From positions 1 to 64,000 of the forward strand of contig UQQM01000002.1 of the NCBI GenBank assembly GCA_900543205.1: DNA of 64,000 bases, in the 5' to 3' direction. Of the stretch, positions 10,359 through 18,529 are shown one piece after another (position 1 is the first letter of the stretch; each line of letters starts with the position of its first letter). The notes under the pieces are model-generated. The model was not told the DNA's origin. It did no database searches and saw only the letters and a program-made list of their open reading frames with translations. The translations under genes and the position numbers were made by a program. Source of the stretch: an uncultured Bacteroides sp. (GTDB lineage Bacteria; Bacteroidota; Bacteroidia; Bacteroidales; UBA932).

Positions 10359-10661
10359 ATGAACTTTACCGGGATAATCGTGGGGCTCTGCACTTTCCTG
10401 ATGATAGGACTGTGCCATCCTCTGGTCATAAAGGCTGAATATCATCTCGGGAAGGGCTGCTGGTGGCTTTTCCTGCTTGCCGGCCTAGGCTTTGCAGCAG
10501 TGTCGCTGCTGTCCGAAGGCTATGTCTGGTCTACGATAGCGGGAGTGGCCGCATTTTCTGCCTTCTGGTCGATAGTCGAGCTGTTCGAGCAGGAGAAGAG
10601 GGTCCGCAAGGGCTGGTTTCCTGAAAATCCGGCGCGAAAAAGTAAAAAGTCCGGTCGTTGA
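10359..10661 (+). CDS. DUF4491 family small membrane protein
   Basis: Small integral membrane protein of 100 residues with three predicted TM segments (NFTGIIVGLCTFLMIGL, WWLFLLAGLGFAAVSLL, WSTIAGVAAFSAFWSIVE) and a basic tail. It matches the DUF4491 pattern (GLCHPLVIKAEYHLGKGCWW). I place the start at 10359 (MNFTGIIVG), the usual family N-terminus; an in-frame ATG at 10332 would overlap the preceding gene by 8 bases and is the alternative. Function unknown. It closes the porin-imelysin-cytochrome operon, and its stop codon lies inside the terminator hairpin. Confidence 0.8.
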   Translation: MNFTGIIVGLCTFLMIGLCHPLVIKAEYHLGKGCWWLFLLAGLGFAAVSLLSEGYVWSTIAGVAAFSAFWSIVELFEQEKRVRKGWFPENPARKSKKSGR

Positions 10662-10676
10662 TGCGGCCGGACTTTT
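10645..10676. terminator. Bidirectional hairpin between DUF4491 gene and tRNA-Gln
   Basis: AAAAGTCCGG and CCGGACTTTT form a 10 bp stem, extended by two inner pairs, with A/T ends on both sides. It can stop transcription from both the plus-strand operon and the minus-strand tRNA. Confidence 0.85.
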
Positions 10677-10679
10677 CGG

Positions 10680-10750
10680 TTGAGGTACCAGGATTCGAAC
10701 CTGGGCAGACAGAACCAAAATCTGTAGTGCTACCATTACACCATACCTCA
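10680..10750 (-). tRNA. tRNA-Gln (anticodon TTG)
   Basis: On the minus strand a cloverleaf can be folded: 7 bp acceptor stem (TGAGGTA/TACCTCA, discriminator A), D-arm with TGGTAGCA, anticodon stem ACAGA/TCTGT with loop TTTTGGT giving anticodon TTG (reads CAA and CAG), and T-arm CCAGGTTCGAATCCTGG. The 3' CCA is not encoded. Length 71 bases. Confidence 0.97.
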
Positions 10751-10870
10751 ATTCCGTCTGCAAAGATACGCAAATCTCCCGACTTTTGTTCCGGATGGTG
10801 ATTTAACCCGGATTAATTTGTAAATTCATGCATTTGCAGCATGATGCCACAATTAATAACGATAATCGCC

Positions 10871-12871
10871 ATGAACATGAAAATCGCAGCGGTGGCGGCC
10901 GCTCTGGGAATAGCCTCGGCAGTGTCCGCGGCCCCGAAAGAATTCTCGCTGTCCTCTCCGGACGGAAAACTGAACGTGACCGTGGAGGTGGGGGAGGACA
11001 TCAGCTACTCCGTCTCGCACGACGGGACTTTGCTTCTCGTTCCGTCACAGCTGTCCATGACTCTTGAGGACGGGACGGTCTATGGTGTTGGCTCCCGTTT
11101 CCTGGGCAGGAAGACCCGCAGCGTGGAGGAGAGTATAGAAGCGTCCTTCTACAAGAAAAGGAAGGTCGAGGATCATTTCAATGAATTGACGCTCCGGTTC
11201 AAAGGGTTCAACCTCATTTTCCGCGCATACGATGACGGAATGGCCTACAGGTTCGCGTCCCTGGCAGACGCTCCCTTCAAGGTGAAGTCCGAGCTGGCGG
11301 AGTTCAATTTCGCCGGGGACTGGACGGCATACGTGCCCTATGTCAAGAACTTTGACAGGAACGACTTCTCGCGCCAGTTCTACAACTCGTTTGAGAACAC
11401 CTATTCCCATATCGCCCTTTCGGAGTGGGACAGGGACAGGATCTGCTTCCTTCCCATGGTGGTCGAGGCTCCGCAGGGCAGGAAGGTCTGCATAACCGAG
11501 GCCGACCTCCTGGACTATCCCGGAATGTATCTGCATAACGGCGACGGAGGAAACGGCCTGCACGGGGTTTTCGCGCCGTATCCTGACAAGGTGGAGCAGG
11601 GCGGGCACAACATGCTCCAGATGGAAGTCCGCTCCAGGAAGGACTATATCGCCGAGTATGACAGCGGGACTTCCTTCCCCTGGAGGGTGGTCATCGTGAC
11701 GGCCAGCGACACCCAGCTTGCGGACAACGACATGGTCTACCGCCTGGCCACCCCGCCGTCGGAGGATATGGACTTCAGCTGGGTGAAGCCCGGCAAGGTG
11801 GCATGGGACTGGTGGAACGACTGGAACCTTCACGGAGTGGACTTCAGGGCCGGGATAAACAACGAAACATACAAATACTACATAGACTTCGCATCGGAGC
11901 ACGGAATCGAATATGTGATACTTGATGAAGGCTGGGCCGTGAACCTGAAGGCCGACCTGATGCAGGTGATTCCCGGGATAGACCTCAAGATGCTGTCCGA
12001 CTACGCCGCATCGAAGAATGTCGGCCTGATTCTCTGGGCCGGCTATTGGGCTTTTGACCGCGATATGGAGAATGTGTGCAGGTATTTCTCCGGTCTCGGC
12101 ATCAAGGGCTTCAAGGTCGATTTCATGGACAGGGATGACCAGATGATGGTCGATTTCCACCGCAGGGCTGCCGAGACAGCCGCGAAATATGGCATGATGA
12201 TCGATTTCCACGGCACCTACAAGCCGACGGGACTCAACAGGACATACCCCAATGTCATCAATTACGAGGGCGTGCACGGGCTTGAGCAGATGAAGTGGTC
12301 GGGGCCGGATGTCGACCAGGTGACATACGACGTCACGATACCGTTTGTCAGAATGGTGGCGGGCCCGATGGACTACACCCAGGGCGCGATGCGCAATGCC
12401 ACCCGGGGCAACTACCGCCCTGTCAACTCGGAAGCCATGAGCCAGGGCACGCGCTGCCGCCAGCTCGCCGAATATGTAGTGTTCGAGTCTCCGCTCAACA
12501 TGCTCTGCGACTCCCCGTCAAACTATATGGACGAACCCGAATGCACCGGATTCATCGCGGAAATACCCACGGTATGGGACGAGACGAAAGTCATTGACGG
12601 CAGGATAGCGGAATATATAGCCACGGCCCGCCGCAGCGGTGACACATGGTATATCGGTGCCATGACCGACTGGAACGCGCGTGACCTCAGCCTGGACCTT
12701 TCTTTCCTCGGGGATGGAGACTATGAGATGACCGTCTACCGCGACGGAATCAACGCGGACCGCGCAGCCCGTGACTACGTCAAGGAGACTGTGACCGTTC
12801 CGGCATCCCGCAAGGTGACCGTCCATTTGGCTCCTGGAGGAGGCTATGCTGCGAAAATCGTAAAGAAATAG
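10871..12871 (+). CDS. Glycoside hydrolase family 97 (alpha-galactosidase/alpha-glucosidase type)
   Basis: Exported alpha-glycosidase. I use the ATG at 10871, which gives the signal peptide MNMKIAAVAAALGIASAVSA; earlier in-frame Mets lie in non-conserved sequence. 666 residues, normal for GH97. The N-terminal beta-sandwich starts KEFSLSSPDGKLNVTV, and the catalytic barrel begins near KVAWDWWNDWNLHG. The segment GIKGFKVDFMDRDDQ carries an Asp where retaining GH97 enzymes (BT1871-like alpha-galactosidases) have their nucleophile. NYEGVHGLEQMKW supplies the conserved Glu. That points to the retaining subtype, not the inverting SusB subtype; this is an inference from motif context. It is monocistronic, with no SusC/D genes adjacent. 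A hairpin follows it. Confidence 0.93.
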   Translation: MNMKIAAVAAALGIASAVSAAPKEFSLSSPDGKLNVTVEVGEDISYSVSHDGTLLLVPSQLSMTLEDGTVYGVGSRFLGRKTRSVEESIEASFYKKRKVEDHFNELTLRFKGFNLIFRAYDDGMAYRFASLADAPFKVKSELAEFNFAGDWTAYVPYVKNFDRNDFSRQFYNSFENTYSHIALSEWDRDRICFLPMVVEAPQGRKVCITEADLLDYPGMYLHNGDGGNGLHGVFAPYPDKVEQGGHNMLQMEVRSRKDYIAEYDSGTSFPWRVVIVTASDTQLADNDMVYRLATPPSEDMDFSWVKPGKVAWDWWNDWNLHGVDFRAGINNETYKYYIDFASEHGIEYVILDEGWAVNLKADLMQVIPGIDLKMLSDYAASKNVGLILWAGYWAFDRDMENVCRYFSGLGIKGFKVDFMDRDDQMMVDFHRRAAETAAKYGMMIDFHGTYKPTGLNRTYPNVINYEGVHGLEQMKWSGPDVDQVTYDVTIPFVRMVAGPMDYTQGAMRNATRGNYRPVNSEAMSQGTRCRQLAEYVVFESPLNMLCDSPSNYMDEPECTGFIAEIPTVWDETKVIDGRIAEYIATARRSGDTWYIGAMTDWNARDLSLDLSFLGDGDYEMTVYRDGINADRAARDYVKETVTVPASRKVTVHLAPGGGYAAKIVKK

Positions 12872-12908
12872 CAGGCCTTGCAAGGCTAGCCGCCTGCTTG
12901 CGGCAATG

Positions 12909-12941
12909 AATGGAGGCGGTCCGTTGCGGGCCGCCTCCATT
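12909..12941. terminator. Bidirectional hairpin between convergent genes
   Basis: AATGGAGGCGGTCCG / CGGGCCGCCTCCATT form a 15 bp stem (one G-T wobble) around the loop TTG, between the GH97 gene and the minus-strand lipoprotein gene. Confidence 0.85.
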
Positions 12942-12969
12942 TGTCGGGTTTATCTTGAAAATGAAACGA

Positions 12970-14142
12970 TTATCTGATCCAGGCAGTCCAGTCATTGTCG
13001 GCTGATACCGCTCCGCTCTCTCCAATCATTCCCACGTACTTGCCGGTGAAGCTCATCTCCTCTACGGAGCTGTTGCCGTCGGCAAGGAAAGCCGCATGGT
13101 CGTAGCCGCTGCCCTCCTCGTTGAGGAGTTCGCCCACGATTACGGTGCTGCTGATTGAAGAATCGCCGTCAGCGAAGGAATTCACGGTCTGAGGGGTGTC
13201 GAGGGTGATGGGGTCGGGCTTGCCGCATACGAGAGCGTTGCTGAGGTTCACGAAAGTTCCCTCGCGGAAGCGCAGTCCCCTGTGATTCTCGGCGCTGTCG
13301 TTGCCGATGAAGGTGGCGTAGCGGATGGTAGGGTTAGCCACGGGATCGGCGTCGTTGTTCTCTCCGTTGTTGTCGCACTCCATCAGGCAGTCGCACTCGG
13401 CCACGCTCTGGTAAGCCACGATGTATTCGGCGGTGCCGTCCCATCCCTCGGTCCAGTCGTATGAGTCGTCAGTGCAGTTCTCAACCACGCAGTGGTCGAT
13501 GTTGGCGGAGCCTCCGAAGAACTCGATTCCGTCGTCAGAGCCGTCTACCACGTAGATGTAGGAGATTTCGGTGCCTGCGCCCACTCCGTAGAGGGAGATT
13601 CCGTTGGCCTCGTGCTCGGAGTCGAGGGCAAGGCCTGAATACTCGATGCGGATGTACTTCAGGATTCCCGAGTTGTCGTTGTCATCGCTTCCGCCGTAGG
13701 GAGCGTTTCCGATTTCAGAGGTGGTTGCGCCATTGGCGTTGGTGTGGGCATATCCGCAGATGTGGAGACCTCCCCAGGCACCGGCCTCCTTGTTCTCGGA
13801 GGTCATCACGATGGGCTCGGAGGCCGTTCCCTCGGCCATGATCTTGGCACCCTGCTCGATGAGGATGTAGATGATATTGTCGCTGCCTGCGCTATCGTCT
13901 GCGATTATGGTCACGCCGGGCTCGATGGTCAGGATTGCGGGAGCCACTACCTGGAGGCTGCCGGTGAGCATGTAGGTCTTTCCGGACTCGAGAGTGAGAT
14001 TCTCGGTAAGACGTCCGCCGAGAGTCAGTTCTTCAGGGGTGGGGTCGGGAGTGGGAGTCTGTCCGCCCTTGTCGCATGAGCTGAGGCCTGCGATTACCAT
14101 TGCAGCCACGAAGGCTGACATGAGAATTTTGCTTGTTTTCAT
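12970..14142 (-). CDS. Right-handed beta-helix surface/periplasmic lipoprotein
   Basis: Lipoprotein of 390 residues: signal peptide with lipobox GLSSC (Cys23), a proline/threonine linker (TPTPDPTPEE), then repeated short beta strands typical of parallel beta-helix folds (AILTIEPGVTIIADD, GAKIMAEGTASEPIVMTS, GGLHICGYA, LKYIRIEYSGLAL, GIEFFGGSANIDHCVVENC). The mature protein is markedly acidic (Asp/Glu/Asn-rich), consistent with metal or glycan contacts; this is inference. It lies 42 bases downstream of a TonB-dependent receptor on the same strand and has no promoter box of its own, so the two are probably co-transcribed and act together, with the lipoprotein in the SusD-like position but unrelated to SusD. 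Ligand unknown. Confidence 0.85.
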   Translation of the reverse strand: MKTSKILMSAFVAAMVIAGLSSCDKGGQTPTPDPTPEELTLGGRLTENLTLESGKTYMLTGSLQVVAPAILTIEPGVTIIADDSAGSDNIIYILIEQGAKIMAEGTASEPIVMTSENKEAGAWGGLHICGYAHTNANGATTSEIGNAPYGGSDDNDNSGILKYIRIEYSGLALDSEHEANGISLYGVGAGTEISYIYVVDGSDDGIEFFGGSANIDHCVVENCTDDSYDWTEGWDGTAEYIVAYQSVAECDCLMECDNNGENNDADPVANPTIRYATFIGNDSAENHRGLRFREGTFVNLSNALVCGKPDPITLDTPQTVNSFADGDSSISSTVIVGELLNEEGSGYDHAAFLADGNSSVEEMSFTGKYVGMIGESGAVSADNDWTAWIR

Positions 14143-14184
14143 AAATTTTTGTTTGTTGTTGGGTTATTTTCTTCTTTGTTATTG

Positions 14185-16950
14185 TCAGAGCGACCAGCTG
14201 ATTCCTATTTCGAAGCCGGTGCCGACCTTCCACTGCTCCACTTCCACGGTGCGTCCCGCGTTGGGAATGTCCTGGGTGAACCTTATCGTGCTGTCGAGCA
14301 GGTTCTTGAAAGCGAACTTCAGGGAGAGGTGCTCGTTGAAGTTGTAGGCTCCGTTGAAATCGAGGGTGTGTACGGGCATCTGCTTCACGTCTCCCAGCCC
14401 CATAACGCCGACGGCGTGGATTCTGGGACCCTGCAGGTTGTAGAGCAGGGCGAGGCTCAGGCTTCCTCCGTTCCTGAAGGACGGGGTGTAGCTGATGTCG
14501 GCGTTGGCGAGGTAGGGTGACGCTCCCTGGAGCGACCTCCGGTCGTTGGTGTACGAGCCTCCTTCGGGAAGGATTACGTTGGTGTACATCAGCGAGCCGT
14601 TGGCGCTTACCGTGAGGTAACGGATGATTTCCTTGCGGAACTCTATCTCTATTCCTGTCGCCAGACCGTTGTCAGCGTTCTGGAACGAATGCTCCGTGGC
14701 TCCTCCCGAGAGGCGCTGCGTCCTTTCGATGGGGTTATGCAGGAATTTGTAGTATGCGGTGGCGGCGAACATGTCGGTGCTGCTGTCGGCGAAGACTTCG
14801 TACCTGAGGTCCACGTTGTAGTTGTAGCCGTTCATGAGTTCCTCGTTACCTCTTATCTGGGCGCCTCCGAAACTCTCCTGATAGAGGAACGGGGCCATTT
14901 CGACGAAGGAGGGCCTGGTGACGGTGCGGGAGAGCGAGAGCCTGAGCATGTTCCTGTCAGCTATGTTGTATCTGAGGTTGATTGCAGGAAAGAGGTCGAA
15001 AGCGTCGAGGTTGCGGGTGAGGTTCTCCACGTCATCGTTGTAGTCTACGCTCTGGCGGCTCGCCTCGAAGCGCAGCCCGGCGTTGAGCTGCCATTTTTCC
15101 CCGAAGTGCAGGTCTGTCTCCACGAACGCCGCGCCGATGATGTTCCTTGCGTCATACTGGTCTCTGGCATACTGGCTTCTCTTGATGCTGATCAGCCCGT
15201 TGCTGACATTCCCGAAGTTCAGATAAGCGTCAGGGTTGTGGACATCCGTTATCAGCTCGTCCAGATTCCTGAGGTTGTAGTAGAATCTGGTGGACCTGAA
15301 GCTGCGGGTCTTGTCCTTGGCGGTGAGTCCGAAGCGCAGCCTGTCGTCGTCGCCGAAGCTGTAGTCCGCCTTTATGTCGGCCACGAGTTCGTTCTCGTCG
15401 AGTTTGCCGAAATATCTCTGTGTCTCCTGCTGGTTGAGGTCGAAGAAACGCAGCTGACCGTCGGTCCCCCTGCGGTACATCACCTGCCTCCTGTCGGGTT
15501 CGTCGCTGGCTGTGATGGAGTAGGATGCTCCCCAGTCGATGTCCCAGGCGTCAAGGTCGTGATGCCCGGAGAGCTGGTAGTTCTGGAGGGTGTAGATGTG
15601 TGTCACCTGGTTGCTGCCCACCAGGTCGTAGGTCTCCTGGTAGTCGAATCCCCGGCGGTCGAGGTGGGTGTCGCCGGCGTTGCGTGCGAAGAAGGCCGTG
15701 AAGCCTATGTTGTCGCTCTCCCTGAGGGTGTAGTCGAAGTCCAGAAGCGCGGCGATGTCTATCTTCTGCTTATAGCTGTCGTAGTTGTAGTCGCTCTTGA
15801 GGTTGCCCTCGGAACTTGCTTCGTAGGTCCTGTAGAACGCGTTCGTCATGGTCTCGTCGCCGGTCTTGATGCTTGCCGATGCGAGTACGCTGAGCGTCTG
15901 GCCGCCCACTTTGAAATTCCTGCCCAGTCCTATGCTTCCGTTGAGGTCGGGGAGGGGTTTCCTCTCGAAAGTGCGGAAGCTGGTCCTGAAAACGTCCTTG
16001 CTGCGGGAATAGTCCTCGAACTCCGAAGCGCTCATATCCCTGATTGCGGGGTCGAGTCTGGGTGTAAGGAACAGGCTCCTGCCGTCCATCCTGTAGAAGC
16101 CGCTTGAGAGCGTGTGGAAATATCCGCCGCTGGAGAAGGAAATGTTGAGGAAGTCATCGCTGTCGGTTCCCTCCTTGGTGCTGATGTCCACGTGCGCCCC
16201 GGAATAGTCGGCGAAGGAGCTGGCCTCGTAGACCTTGCTCACCGTGATGTTCTGGATTGTCGACGAGGGGAATATGTCGAGGGGAATCAGCTTGTTGTCG
16301 GGGTTGGGCGAGGCTATCGGCAGTCCGTTGAGAGTGGTGGTGCTGTATCTGTCGCCGAGTCCGCGCACTATCAGCTGGCCGGCGCTGGCAATCGAGATGC
16401 CGGACAGCTTGGCTACGCTTTCCTGGGCGTTGGAGATGCCCTTTATGCTCATCTCCCTGGCTCCCATGTTCTCGATGGCGAAGCCGGACATTATCCTCTC
16501 GTTCTGCAGGGCCTGCAGGGTTTCGAGGTTCTTCCTCGCGGTGACCACCGCGTTCTCGAGGGCTTCGTTGTCGGGCTCGAGGTAGATTGTCAGGCCGCCT
16601 TCGCCGTATGCCACGGAAGTCGGGTCTCCGGTCTCCACGGTTCCGCTGCCGTCGGGGTTGAGGGTCACGTCGAGGCTCAGGGTCTTGTATCCTATATAGG
16701 AGACTGACAGGTCGTAGCTCCCTGCGCCGAGAGGCAGGATGTAGGCTCCGTCGAGGTCGGTTACCGCGCCTTCGGTCGTCCCTTCGATGAGAATGGCCGC
16801 ACCGATGAGGGTTTCTCCTGTCACCAGGTCGACTATCGTACCTTTGATGCCCTCTTCTGTATTCTGGAGGTTTTCCGCGTGGAGCCTTTCAGCCGGAAAT
16901 GAAAACAAAGCCGCCGCGACAGCGAACGCTGTCATAATTCTACTGACCAT
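14185..16950 (-). CDS. TonB-dependent outer-membrane receptor with CarboxypepD-like N-terminal domain
   Basis: Active transporter of a large or scarce ligand across the outer membrane, energised by TonB. 921 residues. Signal peptide (about 1-25), a carboxypeptidase-regulatory-like beta-sandwich (IKGTIVDLVTGETLIGAAILIEG to about 120), then the plug domain (about 130-250: IVRGLGDRYSTTTLNGLPI, VSKVYEASSFADYSGAHVDI), then a barrel of some 22 strands ending in FEIGISWSL. The terminal aromatic/hydrophobic residue fits BAM recognition. No SusD partner is present; a beta-helix lipoprotein follows. The variant plug without the SusC signature suggests a substrate other than a classical glycan, for example a peptide or metal complex. 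A -7 box lies 28 bases upstream. Confidence 0.93.
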   Translation of the reverse strand: MVSRIMTAFAVAAALFSFPAERLHAENLQNTEEGIKGTIVDLVTGETLIGAAILIEGTTEGAVTDLDGAYILPLGAGSYDLSVSYIGYKTLSLDVTLNPDGSGTVETGDPTSVAYGEGGLTIYLEPDNEALENAVVTARKNLETLQALQNERIMSGFAIENMGAREMSIKGISNAQESVAKLSGISIASAGQLIVRGLGDRYSTTTLNGLPIASPNPDNKLIPLDIFPSSTIQNITVSKVYEASSFADYSGAHVDISTKEGTDSDDFLNISFSSGGYFHTLSSGFYRMDGRSLFLTPRLDPAIRDMSASEFEDYSRSKDVFRTSFRTFERKPLPDLNGSIGLGRNFKVGGQTLSVLASASIKTGDETMTNAFYRTYEASSEGNLKSDYNYDSYKQKIDIAALLDFDYTLRESDNIGFTAFFARNAGDTHLDRRGFDYQETYDLVGSNQVTHIYTLQNYQLSGHHDLDAWDIDWGASYSITASDEPDRRQVMYRRGTDGQLRFFDLNQQETQRYFGKLDENELVADIKADYSFGDDDRLRFGLTAKDKTRSFRSTRFYYNLRNLDELITDVHNPDAYLNFGNVSNGLISIKRSQYARDQYDARNIIGAAFVETDLHFGEKWQLNAGLRFEASRQSVDYNDDVENLTRNLDAFDLFPAINLRYNIADRNMLRLSLSRTVTRPSFVEMAPFLYQESFGGAQIRGNEELMNGYNYNVDLRYEVFADSSTDMFAATAYYKFLHNPIERTQRLSGGATEHSFQNADNGLATGIEIEFRKEIIRYLTVSANGSLMYTNVILPEGGSYTNDRRSLQGASPYLANADISYTPSFRNGGSLSLALLYNLQGPRIHAVGVMGLGDVKQMPVHTLDFNGAYNFNEHLSLKFAFKNLLDSTIRFTQDIPNAGRTVEVEQWKVGTGFEIGISWSL

Positions 16951-16977
16951 ACTTCAAATCACTCGTTTTTCCGGGTG

Positions 16978-16985
16978 CAAAAGTA
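16978..16985 (-). promoter_or_regulatory. -7 box for the TonB receptor operon
   Basis: On the minus strand TACTTTTG matches TAnnTTTG, 27 bases before the receptor ATG. No good TTG -33 element is visible at the right distance. Confidence 0.55.
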
Positions 16986-17122
16986 TGGCGCAGTTGTGAA
17001 CTGGATTTTAACGGATTGATATAAAAATGTTAAATGCCGTTAAGCGAAGATTACGGACGCGCGCGATTTTTAACAAAAAAGTAGTTTTCCGTGCCGGGTT
17101 ATTTGCTACGCGCGCGCCCGGT

Positions 17123-17557
17123 TCAGCGGCGGCTGCGGAAGAAGCGGCTGACAAGGTCGGAACATTCGTCCGCGAGCACGCCTTTGCGGACTTCGGTCCG
17201 GGGATGCAGCAGCGGAGGGCTGAACAGCGAGCAGCCGCGTTTGGGGTCGTCGGCACCGTAGACGAGCGCGCCCAGCTGCGCCCAGTTGAGGGCTCCCGCG
17301 CACATGGGGCAGGGCTCCACGGTCACATAGAGGGTGCAGTCGGTCAGATATTTTCCGCCCACGGCGGCCGTCGCGGCCGTGAGTGCGATCATCTCGGCAT
17401 GGGCGCTGGGGTCGTGCAGGCGCTCGGTCATGTTGTGCCCCCGGGAGATGATCCTGCCCCGGCAGACCACCACCGCGCCTATGGGAATCTCGCCTTCCGC
17501 TCCGGCGGCCTCCGCCTCCCTCAGGGCCTCGCGCATGTATCTTTCGTCATCGTTCAT
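17123..17557 (-). CDS. tadA: tRNA-specific adenosine deaminase / nucleoside deaminase (TadA-like)
   Basis: Zinc-dependent deaminase that makes inosine at wobble position 34 of tRNA-Arg. 144 residues from the ATG at 17557 ([19 protein letters not shown]); a longer in-frame extension has no family similarity. Zinc ligands and general acid are present: HAEMIAL (His, catalytic Glu) and PCPMCAGAL (two Cys). GEIPIGAVVV and ALVYGADDPKRG are conserved TadA segments. It overlaps the stop codon of the upstream hydrolase gene by 4 bases, so the two are translationally coupled. A guanine-deaminase-like member of the same superfamily is a less likely alternative. Confidence 0.9.
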   Translation of the reverse strand: MNDDERYMREALREAEAAGAEGEIPIGAVVVCRGRIISRGHNMTERLHDPSAHAEMIALTAATAAVGGKYLTDCTLYVTVEPCPMCAGALNWAQLGALVYGADDPKRGCSLFSPPLLHPRTEVRKGVLADECSDLVSRFFRSRR

Positions 17558-18459
17558 GCCAGCATTCCGAGTATGTCGTTCCATACGGCCTCTTTGCCGC
17601 TTTCGTTGAGTATCTCGTGGCGCATGCCGGGGTAGAGCTTCAGGTCGGAGGAAGAATAGCCGACCTTCTTCATCAGCTCCACCGCCTTGTCCATGTCGGC
17701 TTCCGAAATCATGCAGGGGTCGTCCGCCCCGGAGAGGAAGTGGACCGGAAGTCCGGGATTGGAGAGCTTCCATCCCCTGGCGGAATAGCAGTCCTGCATC
17801 AGGCCCATCAGGTTGGAGAATCCGTTCGCGGTGAAGCGGAACTGGCAGAGAGGGTCGTTATGGTATTCCTCGAGTATGGTCTTGTCGGAGCATACCCAGG
17901 CGCTGTGCCAGCCTTCATCCCTGAAAGGCTTGTTGTAGCTGCCGAAGCTGAGTTTCTGGAGCAGGGCCGGTCTGTGCCTCTCGCCCCGGAACAGCGATAT
18001 GCAGCCGGCGAGGAACTTTCCTGCGCCCTTGGCCGGGTTGTCGCTCGGGGAGCCGACCACGAACAGCCTGTCCACCATGTCATCGTGCCGTTTGACGAAG
18101 GAGCGCACTGCCATCGAGCCCATGCTGTGCCCCAGCAGGCTGTGCTCCTGTCCCGGGAAGTTGGCTGCGGTCCATTCCGCCACTGCGGCTATGTCCTCGA
18201 CCATCGCCTTCCATCCGCCCTTGTACATGTAGCCCAGGTCCTCGGGCTGCCTGACGGAGGCTCCGTGGCCCCGGTGGTCGTGGATGACGCAGGTGCAGCC
18301 GTGGGCCGCAAGAAAGTCCATGAAAGGAATGTATCTCTCCTTGTGCTCGCACATTCCGTGCACGAGCTGGACGGTGCGCATGGAGGGGCCGTCGGCTTCA
18401 CGCACCAGCACCGACAGCTCCAGGCCGTCGGCGGGTGATTTGAGTTTCAGGGTCTTCAT
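17554..18459 (-). CDS. Alpha/beta hydrolase, monoacylglycerol lipase/lysophospholipase-like
   Basis: Cytoplasmic serine hydrolase of 301 residues with no signal peptide. The nucleophile elbow is GHSMGS (Ser in [11 protein letters not shown]). An oxyanion-hole segment [12 protein letters not shown] and the HDHRGHG motif of the Hydrolase_4 (lysophospholipase) group are visible. Likely catalytic Asp in [10 protein letters not shown] and His in [10 protein letters not shown] chose the ATG at 18459 ([12 protein letters not shown]) because the -7 box lies just upstream and the longer reading frame overlaps the divergent glpK promoter. It is coupled to tadA by a 4-base overlap and divergent from glpK, so released glycerol could feed glycerol kinase; that link is inference. 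Confidence 0.88.
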   Translation of the reverse strand: MKTLKLKSPADGLELSVLVREADGPSMRTVQLVHGMCEHKERYIPFMDFLAAHGCTCVIHDHRGHGASVRQPEDLGYMYKGGWKAMVEDIAAVAEWTAANFPGQEHSLLGHSMGSMAVRSFVKRHDDMVDRLFVVGSPSDNPAKGAGKFLAGCISLFRGERHRPALLQKLSFGSYNKPFRDEGWHSAWVCSDKTILEEYHNDPLCQFRFTANGFSNLMGLMQDCYSARGWKLSNPGLPVHFLSGADDPCMISEADMDKAVELMKKVGYSSSDLKLYPGMRHEILNESGKEAVWNDILGMLA

Positions 18460-18464
18460 ATATG

Positions 18465-18472
18465 CAAAAATA
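18465..18472 (-). promoter_or_regulatory. -7 box for the hydrolase-tadA operon
   Basis: TATTTTTG on the minus strand, with a TTG 21 bases upstream (CTTTGG context). Only 5 bases separate the box from the ATG at 18459, implying a leaderless or nearly leaderless transcript. Confidence 0.65.
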
Positions 18473-18515
18473 TCAAGATTTTGCGATTGCGGCCAAAGAC
18501 TTCGGAGAAATTGTG

Positions 18516-18523
18516 TAAGTTTG
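18516..18523 (+). promoter_or_regulatory. -7 box for glpK
   Basis: TAAGTTTG matches TAnnTTTG. The glpK ATG is only 6 bases downstream, so transcription would begin at or next to the start codon. No TTG at the usual spacing is seen. Confidence 0.6.
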
Positions 18524-18529
18524 CAGGAT

